Assembly: GCA_965178585.1 (NCBI GenBank)
Contig: OZ238267.1
Span: 682,001-746,000 of the forward strand
Direction of reading: 5' to 3'
Length of the DNA stretch: 64,000 nt
Source of the DNA: Marifrigoribacter sp965178585
Lineage (GTDB): Bacteria; Bacteroidota; Bacteroidia; Flavobacteriales; Flavobacteriaceae
Below, piece after piece: positions 1 to 8,558 of this stretch (the stretch's first letter is position 1; every line of letters starts with the position of its first letter). Below the pieces are notes generated by a model that was given only the letters and a program-made list of their open reading frames with translations, searched no databases and was not told the DNA's origin. The translations under genes and the position numbers were made by a program.

Positions 1-1
1 T

Positions 2-289
2 ATCGTTGCAAATCTTCAATTTGAGATTCCCAACGAAGTATTATTAGAATCCAATATGAGAGATAAAATAGAAGATTTATTATCAGAATCCTGTATAAAA
101 GCTACTTTGTCTAAGTATGGAATTAATAATAAAAAAAGAGAAGAATTAGTTGTTAAAATGGCTTCTTTTGAGTTTAGTATTAAAGTGAAAAGTAAAGAAA
201 AAGCAAGTGATTTAGTCAATGAACTATCGACTATGAATGGAGTTTTTAATGTAAGAATAAATTTTAAAGAAGACTATGAAAAAATTTAA
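2..289 (+). CDS. C-terminal fragment of an unidentified protein (possibly DUF4956/MgtC-like C-terminal domain)
   Basis: The reading frame is open from the left edge of the window, so only the last 95 residues are visible and the start lies outside. An internal ATG at 56 is unlikely to be the real start because in-frame coding continues upstream of it. The fragment is soluble and charged. Its last half has a beta-alpha-beta feel ending in the motif MNGVFNVRINF, reminiscent of the small ACT-like C-terminal domains of MgtC-like or DUF4956 membrane proteins, but I do not recognise it firmly. It overlaps the following HlyD-like gene by 14 bases, so both are translated from one mRNA and probably serve the same envelope or export system. 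Confidence 0.6.
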   Translation: MVANLQFEIPNEVLLESNMRDKIEDLLSESCIKATLSKYGINNKKREELVVKMASFEFSIKVKSKEKASDLVNELSTMNGVFNVRINFKEDYEKI

Positions 290-1283
290 TCTTATCTATT
301 TAGTTGCAATAATGATATGTATATTATTACTGTATTCATTGTTTTTTAGAACAGAAAATTCAGTAACATTTTACGGGTTTGCAGAAAATAAAGAAACAGA
401 AATAAGCATGGAAAATGCTATTGAAGTTGAAAAAATATTTGTGACTGTAGGGCAAAAAGTTGAAAAAGGAGCTCCACTATTAAATGTTGTTTCTGCTACA
501 TTACCTGTTAAAATAAGTGACACAGAATTTAGTATTGAAGAACTGCAAACCAAATATAACCTTTGGAAATCAGATTTAGATTGGAGAATAAGTCAGTATT
601 CAATTGAGCTAAATGAAAAAACTAGCAAAATACAATTTCAAATAGATCAGTTAAATACTGAATTAGAAAACAATAAAAAGTTATCTAAAAGTATTAAAAG
701 TATAGATAATAGTGAGGTTTCAAAAAATGAATTAACGAATCCCACTTTTATAAAATTAGATGCTTTAAAAGAAGAATTAAATTATACTAAAGGAATTATT
801 AATACTCAAATTAATAATTTAAAAAGTGAAAGATTTGCTGATAACAATCCATTATTATCTGAGATTAGTGCCTTAGAAGTACAATTAGAGCACTATAAAG
901 AAAGAAAAAAAGATGAAATAATTACAGCTCCTTCAGATGGATTAATAGGAAATGTACATTGTAAAGAGGGAGAAAAAATATCTTCATTTGGAGCATTAAT
1001 TTCGTTTTATGAAGAAAGCCCTACACTAGTTGTTGGATATATTCATGAGGAATTGATTTTAAAAATAAATATCAATGATTCTATAGAAATATTTTCTAGC
1101 TCTAGACCTGATATTCAAAATAAAGGTATTGTAAAAACCTTAGGATCAAGGATTGTTGAAATACCTCCGAGGTTAAGAAAAATAAAGGAATTAAAAACTT
1201 TTGGAAGAGAAATCATTATTGAAATTCCACCAGAAAATCCATTTCTTCAAAAAGAAAAAGTAATATTAAACTTGGTCTATTAA
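276..1283 (+). CDS. HlyD-family periplasmic adaptor (membrane fusion) protein
   Basis: A 335-residue protein with one N-terminal membrane anchor (about residues 5-24), then the first half of a lipoyl/barrel-sandwich domain (VEKIFVTVGQKVEKGAPLL, about 50-70), a long coiled-coil region rich in K, E and N (about 90-215), and the second lipoyl half (ITAPSDGLIGNV, about 216-240) followed by a beta-barrel region. This order is typical of membrane fusion proteins that bridge an inner-membrane pump to a TolC-like channel. It overlaps the preceding partial gene by 14 bases and is 12 bases from the TolC-like gene. No ATPase or RND pump is visible in the window, so the inner-membrane partner is either upstream of the edge or is the truncated first protein. 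Confidence 0.82.
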   Translation: MKKFNLIYLVAIMICILLLYSLFFRTENSVTFYGFAENKETEISMENAIEVEKIFVTVGQKVEKGAPLLNVVSATLPVKISDTEFSIEELQTKYNLWKSDLDWRISQYSIELNEKTSKIQFQIDQLNTELENNKKLSKSIKSIDNSEVSKNELTNPTFIKLDALKEELNYTKGIINTQINNLKSERFADNNPLLSEISALEVQLEHYKERKKDEIITAPSDGLIGNVHCKEGEKISSFGALISFYEESPTLVVGYIHEELILKININDSIEIFSSSRPDIQNKGIVKTLGSRIVEIPPRLRKIKELKTFGREIIIEIPPENPFLQKEKVILNLVY

Positions 1284-1295
1284 AAGACTCGTTAT

Positions 1296-2576
1296 ATGTT
1301 TCTAAAACAAGTATATTTAAAAGATTTTAAAATAAAATTAGTAATTCTATTCTTTGTTTTTGGAACTTATTGTCCTGTTTTTTCACAAGAAGAAGTAACT
1401 GTAAATAGTTTTTTAAGCAGCATAAACAATTCCGAAATAATTGAAAATAGCAAGGAAACGGATTCGTTATTAAGTGATAAAAACTATAGTATTCCAATTA
1501 TTAAAACTGCTCAGTTTAGAATGGAAACCAGAAGGTTTTACGAAACATTTCAAGAATATACAATAAGAGTAAAACCAAATAGTTTTAGAGCCAAATCTAG
1601 CCAAAAATATATTTATCAAAATAAAATTGAAGAAGTTAATATAGCAAATCAGATAAAATTAAACGATGAGTTAAAAAAAAGATATCTCTTACTTATTGAT
1701 TACATTTTTAATAAAAAGCTTATTGATTTAAATATTTTAAAACAACAACAACTTAAAGATAAATTAGAAATTTTAAGTCATAGTGTTTATGATGATAATT
1801 TCGAAATAAAAGATTTAATAGATTCTGAAGAGGATTTGCTAGCTACCAATTTGAAATTAATTCAGCTTAAAAAAAATGAAAGAGATCATTTAGCATATTT
1901 AAATAGAATAATAAAAAACACAGATAGTTTATATAAAATTAATTTTGATAATTTAATTCAACCCAAACAAATTTTAAACTATAAAACTCCAGATTCTTTA
2001 CCAAATGAATTATTATTTATCACACTAGAAAAATTAAAACTGAATACTATTGATAATGAAATGAAACTATCGGTAGCCAAATCAAAACAATTTTTAGATT
2101 TTGTACAGGCTAAGTATTTATACAAATCAGATAATGAGTTTGAAGATAACCTTTCTTTAGGTTTTGGAATTAATCTACCATTTTTTGGTTCTGCACGACA
2201 AGAAAAGAGTGAACACTATTTCGAAAAACTTAGTAAAGAATTCAATTTAAAAGAAGAAATTGAAAAGCATCAAATAAAAGTAATTATTGCTAAGAATAAT
2301 TATGAAAATGCAATTGTCAATTTTAATACATTAAAAGATCAAAATAATAATAGTAGTGTTTCTAAAGTTTATGAAACTTATAAAAAAATGGAAGGAGTAT
2401 CTCCTTTATTGCTTCTAAAATTAAAAATACTCCAAAATAAAAAAGAAATAGAAACCTTAAAGTACGAGCAAGAACTTTATGTGGCATTTATAGAATACCT
2501 TTCAATAAACGAAATTTTATTTCAAAAACCTTATATCAATTACCTTTCTAGTTCTTTAGAGTTTTTAATAGAATAA
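1296..2576 (+). CDS. TolC-like outer membrane efflux protein (divergent)
   Basis: A 426-residue protein with an N-terminal hydrophobic signal sequence (about residues 14-30, cleavage after VFSQ). The rest is dominated by long amphipathic helices with heptad-like spacing, and the short segment LGFGINLPFFGSARQEKS (about residues 288-305) matches the beta-hairpin entry of outer membrane efflux proteins (typically GxxxxxPLF). The order adaptor then channel protein, 12 bases apart, supports the call. Similarity to classical TolC is weak, so a specialised export role, for example polysaccharide or peptide, is possible. No regulatory signal is visible in front of it, and it is probably cotranscribed with the adaptor. 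Confidence 0.7.
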   Translation: MFLKQVYLKDFKIKLVILFFVFGTYCPVFSQEEVTVNSFLSSINNSEIIENSKETDSLLSDKNYSIPIIKTAQFRMETRRFYETFQEYTIRVKPNSFRAKSSQKYIYQNKIEEVNIANQIKLNDELKKRYLLLIDYIFNKKLIDLNILKQQQLKDKLEILSHSVYDDNFEIKDLIDSEEDLLATNLKLIQLKKNERDHLAYLNRIIKNTDSLYKINFDNLIQPKQILNYKTPDSLPNELLFITLEKLKLNTIDNEMKLSVAKSKQFLDFVQAKYLYKSDNEFEDNLSLGFGINLPFFGSARQEKSEHYFEKLSKEFNLKEEIEKHQIKVIIAKNNYENAIVNFNTLKDQNNNSSVSKVYETYKKMEGVSPLLLLKLKILQNKKEIETLKYEQELYVAFIEYLSINEILFQKPYINYLSSSLEFLIE

Positions 2577-2674
2577 TAGCAAACTATTTCATAATAAAGA
2601 TTGTTTAGTGTTATTTAAATTTAAAATTGTTAATATTGCCTACTTAATTTCTGTCCTTTTAAAACTAACTTTTA

Positions 2675-3526
2675 ATGAAATTTTATTCTATCATATTTCT
2701 GATGTTCATTACTTTAAGTGGATATTCACAAGAAGTAATAAATACCTCAACGGTTACTACCAAAAAAGGGGAGTTTTTTTTTACTTGGGGCTATAATTGG
2801 GCTTGGTACACAAATTCTGACATTCAATTTGAGGGAGAAAATTACAATTTTGAACTAAAAGATGTAAAAGCAGCAGATAGACCAACCACTTTTACGTTTG
2901 AAGATTATTTTCATCCCTCTAGTATTTCAGGACCACAATATAATTACAGATTAGGGTATTATTTCAGTGATCATTTTAGTATTTCTATTGGATTGGATCA
3001 TATGAAATATATTGCTAGATCAGGTCAATCCGTACAGATTTCAGGAGTAATACAAAATTCAGGAACCATTTATGATGGTATTTATAATAATGATGACATC
3101 ATAATAGACGAAGGCTTTTTAGAATTTGAGCATACCGATGGTTTAAATTATATTAATGCTGAAGTTAGAGGATTTGAACATCTTTTCGATCTACATGAAA
3201 AAATAAAAATGAACTTTTTATATGGAGCAGGCTTAGGTGCTATATATCCTAAAACAAAAGCAGTTTTATTAAATAATGAGGAATACGATGAGTTTAATAT
3301 GGCTGGTTATGGAATGCATGCCTTATTTGGAGTTGGTTTTACCTTTTTTAAACACCTTATTGTTCAAACAGAATTAAAAGGAGGTTATATTAATATGCCG
3401 AATATTAGAACTACTTCTAATACTGCAGATAGTGCCAGTCAATCTTTCTTTTTTGGTCAATATAATTTTAGTGTTGGCGGATCTTTTTTCATTTTTACAG
3501 GTAAAAATAAAAAAGAAAAGAAATAA
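2675..3526 (+). CDS. Predicted outer membrane beta-barrel protein
   Basis: A 283-residue protein with a signal peptide (MKFYSIIFLMFITLSGYSQ) followed by alternating hydrophobic/polar strands ending in the aromatic-rich FGQYNFSVGGSFFIFTG, as in small porin-like beta-barrels of the OmpW/OMP_b-brl group. The pattern of GxG plus aromatic residues (YNYRLGYYFSDHFSISIGLDHMKY, in its parts) is typical of flavobacterial surface barrels. It lies about 100 bases downstream of the TolC-like gene and 68 bases upstream of the GH113-like lipoprotein. Function cannot be named from sequence; an outer-membrane role linked to the neighbouring export genes is an inference. Confidence 0.7.
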   Translation: MKFYSIIFLMFITLSGYSQEVINTSTVTTKKGEFFFTWGYNWAWYTNSDIQFEGENYNFELKDVKAADRPTTFTFEDYFHPSSISGPQYNYRLGYYFSDHFSISIGLDHMKYIARSGQSVQISGVIQNSGTIYDGIYNNDDIIIDEGFLEFEHTDGLNYINAEVRGFEHLFDLHEKIKMNFLYGAGLGAIYPKTKAVLLNNEEYDEFNMAGYGMHALFGVGFTFFKHLIVQTELKGGYINMPNIRTTSNTADSASQSFFFGQYNFSVGGSFFIFTGKNKKEKK

Positions 3527-3594
3527 AATCTTGTTAAGAAGACTTTTGCTATAATTTTAAAATTGTATTTTTAAAAATATTGTCAAATCTTTTT

Positions 3595-4605
3595 ATGAAT
3601 TACAGAATCTTTATATGTTTTTTATTTTTTGGAATTTCTATATTTAGTTGTGCCCAAAAAGAATCAAAAATAAATGGAGTTAGTTTTGTAGCTTCTAGAG
3701 ATACGCTTACCCAAAAGCATATTAAGCCTATACTAAGTTTAAAGTCTAATTCTGCTTCCATTATGCCATTTGGATTTATTAGAGATTTAGAACACCCTGA
3801 AATTAAATATAATTCAGAAAAACAATGGTTTGGAGAGAAAGTTTCTGGAGCAAAGCATTATATTAAAGAATTGCAAAAAAACAAAATTGAAATTATGCTA
3901 AAGCCACAAATTTGGATTTGGCGAGGGGAATTTACTGGTAATTTAAAAATGAAATCTGAAGAAGACTGGATCAGCCTAGAGAACTCTTATCGATCTTTTA
4001 TTTTGGATTATGCGAAATTAGCAGATGAAACAAATGTTGAAATATTCTGTATTGGAACAGAGTTAGAGCAGTTTGTGTTAAACCGACCCGCTTTTTGGCT
4101 TCAGTTAATTTTAGATATTAAAAAAGTTTATAAAGGTAAATTAACATATGCAGCAAATTGGGATGAATATAAACGAGTACCTTTTTGGAAGGAATTAGAC
4201 TATATTGGAGTAGATGGTTATTTTCCTCTTTCGGAAACCTTAACTCCAACTATTGAGGAAGCTAAAGTGGGATGGGCTCAATGGAAAATTGAGATGGAAA
4301 CATTATCTGTTTCAGTTAATAAAAAAATACTGTTTACAGAATTTGGATATCGAAGTGTAGACTTTTCTGGGAAAGAACCTTGGAATAGTGATTACACTTT
4401 AAAAGGAGTTAATTTTGAAGCACAAACTAATTTGTTCAATGCTTTGTTTGAAGAAATTTGGAAAGAAGATTGGTTCGCTGGAGGATATTTATGGAAATGG
4501 TTTATCAATCATAATGATGTAGGAGGGCTTGAGGACAATATGTTTACACCACAAAACAAACCAGTTGAGAGTTTAATAAAATCTAATTATTCTCTGTATA
4601 ATTAA
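3595..4605 (+). CDS. Lipoprotein glycoside hydrolase, GH113-like TIM barrel
   Basis: The ATG at 3595 is preferred over the TTG at 3580 because it gives a compact lipoprotein signal ending in ISIFSC (336 residues). The body is a TIM barrel resembling family GH113 (beta-1,4-mannanases and relatives): KPQIWIWRGEF on one strand, CIGTELEQF with the probable acid/base Glu near residue 156, YIGVDGYFPLS, and LFTEFGYRS with the probable nucleophile Glu near residue 249. These two Glu positions at strands 4 and 7 are typical of clan GH-A. The substrate is unknown. Being last in a gene set with an export adaptor and channel, it may trim an exported glycan; its stop overlaps the stop of the convergent glycosyltransferase gene by four bases (TTAA). 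Confidence 0.78.
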   Translation: MNYRIFICFLFFGISIFSCAQKESKINGVSFVASRDTLTQKHIKPILSLKSNSASIMPFGFIRDLEHPEIKYNSEKQWFGEKVSGAKHYIKELQKNKIEIMLKPQIWIWRGEFTGNLKMKSEEDWISLENSYRSFILDYAKLADETNVEIFCIGTELEQFVLNRPAFWLQLILDIKKVYKGKLTYAANWDEYKRVPFWKELDYIGVDGYFPLSETLTPTIEEAKVGWAQWKIEMETLSVSVNKKILFTEFGYRSVDFSGKEPWNSDYTLKGVNFEAQTNLFNALFEEIWKEDWFAGGYLWKWFINHNDVGGLEDNMFTPQNKPVESLIKSNYSLYN

Positions 4606-5309
4606 GTTGCAATATATTTTTTGTAATAGCTGTAAATATCATCTGCTGAAGCTCCAAACCAACGCTTTACATAGATAGACCAAAAATGAAATTGCAAGGT
4701 CCAGATGCCTTTTCTATCATATAACCTAGCAGAAGTAACAATCCATTTTTGAATTACTTTAAACTGATTTCTTTTATATAATTCATTAATCAAAATATTG
4801 TCTTCATAAATCATAAATTTTTCGTCGTATCCACCAATTTCTTTAAATAGATTCTTAGTGATATACTGACTTTGATCTCCACCTCGGCAAGCTCTCCATT
4901 GAAATTTTGTTAGCCAAGATGCTAACCGTAGCCACCAATGATTGTTATTAAATTTCATTTTAAAACAACCTGCTAAATTTCCTTTTTTAAATTCATTAAT
5001 AATTAATTGATCAAAATTGGTTGGAGGAAAACTGTCAGCATGAAGAAAATATAAAATATCTCCCTTAGCTCGATTTGCACCTTTATTCATTTGTTTTGCT
5101 CTCCCTTTTTCTGAGAATAAAAGCAACACTTTATTATTTTTCAATGAATATTCTGAAACTAATGAGAAGGATTGGTCTGTACTTCCTCCATCAACTACGA
5201 TTATTTCTGAAATGTTATTATTGAAAGAGTTTTTAATAAGATGTTGAAGTAAAGAAACAATAGTTTTTTCTTCATTTAAAATGGGAATAATAATGGAAAT
5301 ATTATTCAT
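4602..5309 (-). CDS. Arsenosugar-cluster family 2 glycosyltransferase (TIGR04283 type)
   Basis: A 235-residue GT-A fold transferase: SIIIPILNEEKTI (residues 5-17), VVDGGSTDQS (38-47), and the acceptor/metal region FLHADSFPP (88-96), then GGDQSQYI and GGYDEKFMIYEDN. The combination matches the TIGR04283 family (rSAM/selenodomain-associated transferase 2), now named for arsenosugar biosynthesis. No membrane segment is apparent, so it probably acts in the cytoplasm or at the inner membrane. It is the last gene of the minus-strand cluster and overlaps the DUF547 gene by eight bases. In the pathway it could attach or modify the aglycone of the dimethylarsinoyl-ribose unit, but the exact reaction is not known from sequence. 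Confidence 0.88.
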   Translation of the reverse strand: MNNISIIIPILNEEKTIVSLLQHLIKNSFNNNISEIIVVDGGSTDQSFSLVSEYSLKNNKVLLLFSEKGRAKQMNKGANRAKGDILYFLHADSFPPTNFDQLIINEFKKGNLAGCFKMKFNNNHWWLRLASWLTKFQWRACRGGDQSQYITKNLFKEIGGYDEKFMIYEDNILINELYKRNQFKVIQKWIVTSARLYDRKGIWTLQFHFWSIYVKRWFGASADDIYSYYKKYIAT

Positions 5310-6069
5310 TCAAACTCCAATTATATTCTTTAAATGTTTTTTTTGCGTTTGGCAAGATGATCACATCAGAATAATTATTTAGAAAATCGATTAATGTTCC
5401 ATCATTCTTAAAATCTTTCGAAAACCATTTAAATATTTTTGATATTTCTATAGTTTTTTCGCTTAAGTTATTTCTATCTGAATCTGCTAAAAATTCCTTT
5501 GTAGCACTATTTAATTGGTTATTTAATTTTGATGCTACAAATGCTTCATTTTGTAATTTAGGACAAGAGAAAGAAGCACAAACAATTCCGAAATGTATTC
5601 TTGGGTCACCCATCTTACGAAGTATATTATGCTCTAAGTCATTTAAAGAATAAGTGTTTGGTCCAAGTTCAATAAATTTAATATCCCAAGGTTTTTTAAT
5701 ATCATTTATACTGTTAATAGGATAATAGTCAATAATTAGTTTTATTGTAAAAGCATTATATGCATTAATCCAATAGGCCATTTTTTCATCTTTTGACCAA
5801 GAATCATTAGGTGTATTTTTAGATAACTTAGTTAAATATAAATTTAATACAGTGACTTCACTTTTAATACTTTTATAATCAACCAACCCTTTGTTATCAA
5901 CGTATTTTTTTAGAAATAAATCCCAAGAATCATGACTAATTGTATCTGTTATTTGGTTTACAGTTTTTGAAATGTTCTGAGTTTTTAAAAACTTATTTAT
6001 TTCAAAAGCATTTACTTGATGTCCAAGTAAAAACGTTAGGGTTAAAGCTGAAAATATTAATTTATTCAT
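5302..6069 (-). CDS. Secreted DUF547 domain-containing protein
   Basis: A 255-residue protein with an N-terminal signal peptide (cleavage near VNA-FE, about residue 22). The DUF547 core is clear: KMAYWINAYNAFTIKLIIDYYP (about 103-124, quoted here only to mark the start of the domain by its first residues KMAYWINAYN), DLEHNILR, and the cysteine pair in VCASFSCPKL. DUF547 proteins are of unknown biochemistry and commonly sit directly in front of TIGR04283 transferases. Here the two overlap by eight bases, indicating translational coupling. The export signal suggests a periplasmic step, or that it handles a product of the arsenosugar route outside the cytoplasm; this is inference. Confidence 0.85.
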   Translation of the reverse strand: MNKLIFSALTLTFLLGHQVNAFEINKFLKTQNISKTVNQITDTISHDSWDLFLKKYVDNKGLVDYKSIKSEVTVLNLYLTKLSKNTPNDSWSKDEKMAYWINAYNAFTIKLIIDYYPINSINDIKKPWDIKFIELGPNTYSLNDLEHNILRKMGDPRIHFGIVCASFSCPKLQNEAFVASKLNNQLNSATKEFLADSDRNNLSEKTIEISKIFKWFSKDFKNDGTLIDFLNNYSDVIILPNAKKTFKEYNWSLNE

Positions 6070-6091
6070 GAAATATGTTTTTACATAAGTC

Positions 6092-6118
6092 TTTTTGTTA
6101 TGATAGACATAACAAAAA
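6092..6118. repeat. 11-bp perfect inverted repeat between arsM and the DUF547 gene
   Basis: TTTTTGTTATG (6092-6102) and CATAACAAAAA (6108-6118) form a perfect stem with a five-base loop, in the 75-base gap between arsM and the DUF547 gene. There is no clean U-run after either arm, so it is a weak terminator at best. It could be an operator or an mRNA-processing hairpin that separates the last two genes from the rest of the operon. Confidence 0.5.
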
Positions 6119-6144
6119 ATATGCCTTAATTCTCAGTTTTCAAA

Positions 6145-7113
6145 CTAACAACATCCACCCCCATCATAATGAAAAGTAGATTCTGAAATATAAATGTCCT
6201 TCCTTCCTAATTCTTTAAATTGCCCTGCTGTTTTATCACAAATAGCTAAGGGCTGGTTTTTCATTAAAACATGACCTTTTTTATCATCAAAATAATCGTC
6301 ATCACCAAAATAGATAGCTGCTTTACCGGTAAATATACAAGGGCCATCTGGTAATACAGGATCTTTGATTGCTGCAATTTCAATACTTTCTATAAAAATG
6401 AGTTCATCAGTTTCGTAATTTTTAGGATCTAATATTCGATAGGGTTTTCGTGCTCTAATTTCGATGGTTCCAAAACCAACATCAGTTAATGCTTTTACAT
6501 AATCTTTTATGGGTAGACTACCACTTAAGCATAATGCACGCAATCTTTCATCATTTCTTAACGTATCGTTCATGGGTTGTTCACAAGTAGGGTCACTCAT
6601 AACCAACCTTCCGTGAGGTTTTAAAACTCGATACATTTCTTCAATTGCACGTTTTAATTCTTCTGCTTTAAATATATTAAACAAACAATTTTGAGCGGCA
6701 ACATCAATTGAGTTATCTACGACAGGAAGGTTTAATGCATCTCCTTTTTTTAAATCTACAAACTCGCTTTTAAACCAAGGATTTAACTCTTCCGCTTCTA
6801 TAAAATTTTTTCTTGAAGCTTCTAACATTTCGTCAACTACATCAACTCCAATAACTCCTCCTATTTGCCTAGAAAAATAGGAGAATTGAAGTAATTCCAT
6901 TCCGCCCCCAACGCCTACATATAATGTTTTTGGGTTGTTGGTTAAATCTCTAGCATTTACAGTACTGCCACAACCATAATTCATTTCTTGCATTATTTTT
7001 GGGATTTTTAATCCTGGTAATTCCCAAATTGGATTGGTAGTACAACATAATCCAATATCAGGTGTTAATGCTGCATGTTTATATACGTCGTGTGTAGTTT
7101 GTAGGTAGCTCAT
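6145..7113 (-). CDS. arsM: Arsenosugar-type arsenite methyltransferase ArsM
   Basis: A 322-residue SAM-dependent methyltransferase: glycine-rich SAM motif VGVGGGMELLQF (about 66-77), acidic GVDVVDEML, and the post-motif RLVMSDPT. Cysteines at 23, 24, 48, 143 and 177 and a C-terminal GGGCC are the kind of arsenic-binding thiols found in ArsM, and the CC tail is typical of the arsenosugar-cluster subgroup. The enzyme transfers methyl groups to As(III), giving the dimethylated arsenical that the radical SAM enzyme ArsS then adenosylates. Its start is one base from the stop of the purine nucleoside phosphorylase gene, so the two are tightly coupled. No arsenic-responsive repressor gene is visible nearby. 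Confidence 0.9.
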   Translation of the reverse strand: MSYLQTTHDVYKHAALTPDIGLCCTTNPIWELPGLKIPKIMQEMNYGCGSTVNARDLTNNPKTLYVGVGGGMELLQFSYFSRQIGGVIGVDVVDEMLEASRKNFIEAEELNPWFKSEFVDLKKGDALNLPVVDNSIDVAAQNCLFNIFKAEELKRAIEEMYRVLKPHGRLVMSDPTCEQPMNDTLRNDERLRALCLSGSLPIKDYVKALTDVGFGTIEIRARKPYRILDPKNYETDELIFIESIEIAAIKDPVLPDGPCIFTGKAAIYFGDDDYFDDKKGHVLMKNQPLAICDKTAGQFKELGRKDIYISESTFHYDGGGCC

Positions 7114-7114
7114 A

Positions 7115-7927
7115 TTATAATTCTTTTATTAATTCTTTAAACAACAAGATCATATTTGGTTCTGCTTTACCAGCAATTTCAATTATTTCTTGAATGTTTA
7201 CAGGCTTTAAGTTATCTGGGTCGCATTCATCTGTAAGAACTGACACTGCAACAACGGGTAACTTTAAATGATTGGCTACTATTACTTCAGGTACTGTGCT
7301 CATACCTACTGCATCTGCTCCAATAATCCCTAAATAACGATATTCTGCTCTAGTTTCTAATTGTGGCCCCATGACACTAGCATAGACTCCTTTTTGAAGT
7401 GTGATATTATTATTTTTAGCAATCATCTCTAATTTTGAACTCATTTCTGCATTATATGGTTGACTCATATCAACAAATCGTTCACCCATTTCTTCCACTC
7501 CTTTAAATGCTAATGGAGATCCTCCTTGTAAATTTATATGATCATCAATTAACATGATTTCACCTTTCTTATAGCTTTTATTAATAGCTCCAGCTGCATT
7601 GCTAACTAATAATTTTGATATTCCTAATTCGTGCATAACCCTAATTGGGAATGTAACGTCATAAGTTGTATAGCCTTCGTATAAATGAAACCTTCCTTGC
7701 ATTACAACTACTTTTTTACCTTCAAAAGTTCCATAAATTAATTTTCCTTGATGAAACTCAACTGTTGCAGTTGGAAAATTTGGAATATGATTATAACTAG
7801 CAAATGATTCTTTATTGATTTCATCTACAAATTTCCCAAGACCAGTACCTAAAACAATTCCAATTTCGGGAGATTCAAATCCCTTCTTTTTTAAATAATC
7901 TACTGCTTCTTTTATGTATTTTTTCAT
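7115..7927 (-). CDS. Purine nucleoside phosphorylase
   Basis: A 270-residue type-I (trimeric) purine nucleoside phosphorylase. Visible signatures: GIVLGTGLGKFVDEI (phosphate-binding loop, about 22-37), MQGRFHLYEGY (about 75-85), VSNAAGAIN (about 108-117) and the base-site region SVLTDECDPDNL near the C-terminus. The family splits purine nucleosides with phosphate into base and ribose-1-phosphate. It is embedded between arsM and the TIGR04282 gene with gaps of one and six bases, so in this operon the natural substrate may be an arsenic-modified adenosine made by ArsS; loss of adenine would expose C1 of the arsenoribose for the transferases. That role is inference; ordinary purine salvage is also possible. 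Confidence 0.92.
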   Translation of the reverse strand: MKKYIKEAVDYLKKKGFESPEIGIVLGTGLGKFVDEINKESFASYNHIPNFPTATVEFHQGKLIYGTFEGKKVVVMQGRFHLYEGYTTYDVTFPIRVMHELGISKLLVSNAAGAINKSYKKGEIMLIDDHINLQGGSPLAFKGVEEMGERFVDMSQPYNAEMSSKLEMIAKNNNITLQKGVYASVMGPQLETRAEYRYLGIIGADAVGMSTVPEVIVANHLKLPVVAVSVLTDECDPDNLKPVNIQEIIEIAGKAEPNMILLFKELIKEL

Positions 7928-7933
7928 ATTCTA

Positions 7934-8557
7934 TTAAGTCAATTTATATGATTCTAAAAATTGATTAAAAACTTCTATGTTTTCAATGTCTTCGTATAAA
8001 TCAATGTCGTTTTTAACGGATAATAATGCTACTTTTTGCTCTTTTAAATCTAATAAAGTATCATTTAAAACAGAATCTGTTCCCCAATTTTTGTTTTTGA
8101 ACAGTTTGTTATTCAATTGATTCATTCCTAGAAGATAATAACCACCATCTTTTGCTGGACCAATAACATAAGGGTTGTTTTTAAGTGCTGAAAAAGAATC
8201 CTCTATTTCTTGAGAATTAAGTTCGAAAATGTCACTGCCCACTATAACAACTTTTTGATACCCTTTTTTGAATAGAAATCTAAAAGCATTTTCCATTCTA
8301 TCTCCTAAACTAGTACCTGTTTGTAATTCTTTTTTGAAAAAAGCAGGGTTCCAAACATCATTTTCTTGAATGTTTTCAGAATAAAAAACAAACTTATCTG
8401 CATTTACAGGAGTGCTTATTTTAACGGTATGGTCTAATAAAAATTTATAAATTTCTAAAGCTGATTGATTACCAATAGTTGCTGCTAAACGTGTTTTTAC
8501 TTTTCCTAATTCTGGATTTCGAGTAAAAATAATAAGAGCGTTTTTCGACATAAACAT
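7934..8557 (-). CDS. TIGR04282-family arsenosugar biosynthesis transferase (DUF2064)
   Basis: A 207-residue GT-A-like protein beginning ALIIFTRNPELGKVKTRLA, the N-terminal hallmark of DUF2064/TIGR04282 (rSAM/selenodomain-associated transferase 1). Further family features are VVIVGSDIFEL (about 104-114) and GPAKDGGYYLLGM (about 133-145). The fold resembles nucleotidyltransferases, so it may activate or transfer the sugar or aglycone. Two ATG codons are possible (8557 and 8551); both leave the domain intact. It lies one base from the stop of the rhodanese gene and six bases from the phosphorylase. The specific reaction is unknown. Confidence 0.88.
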   Translation of the reverse strand: MFMSKNALIIFTRNPELGKVKTRLAATIGNQSALEIYKFLLDHTVKISTPVNADKFVFYSENIQENDVWNPAFFKKELQTGTSLGDRMENAFRFLFKKGYQKVVIVGSDIFELNSQEIEDSFSALKNNPYVIGPAKDGGYYLLGMNQLNNKLFKNKNWGTDSVLNDTLLDLKEQKVALLSVKNDIDLYEDIENIEVFNQFLESYKLT

Positions 8558-8558
8558 A

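Noticed and set aside
2608..2796. 62-codon open frame overlapping the start of the beta-barrel gene
   Set aside because: It overlaps the barrel gene, which has a clear signal peptide and coding pattern; the other frame gives no recognisable protein.
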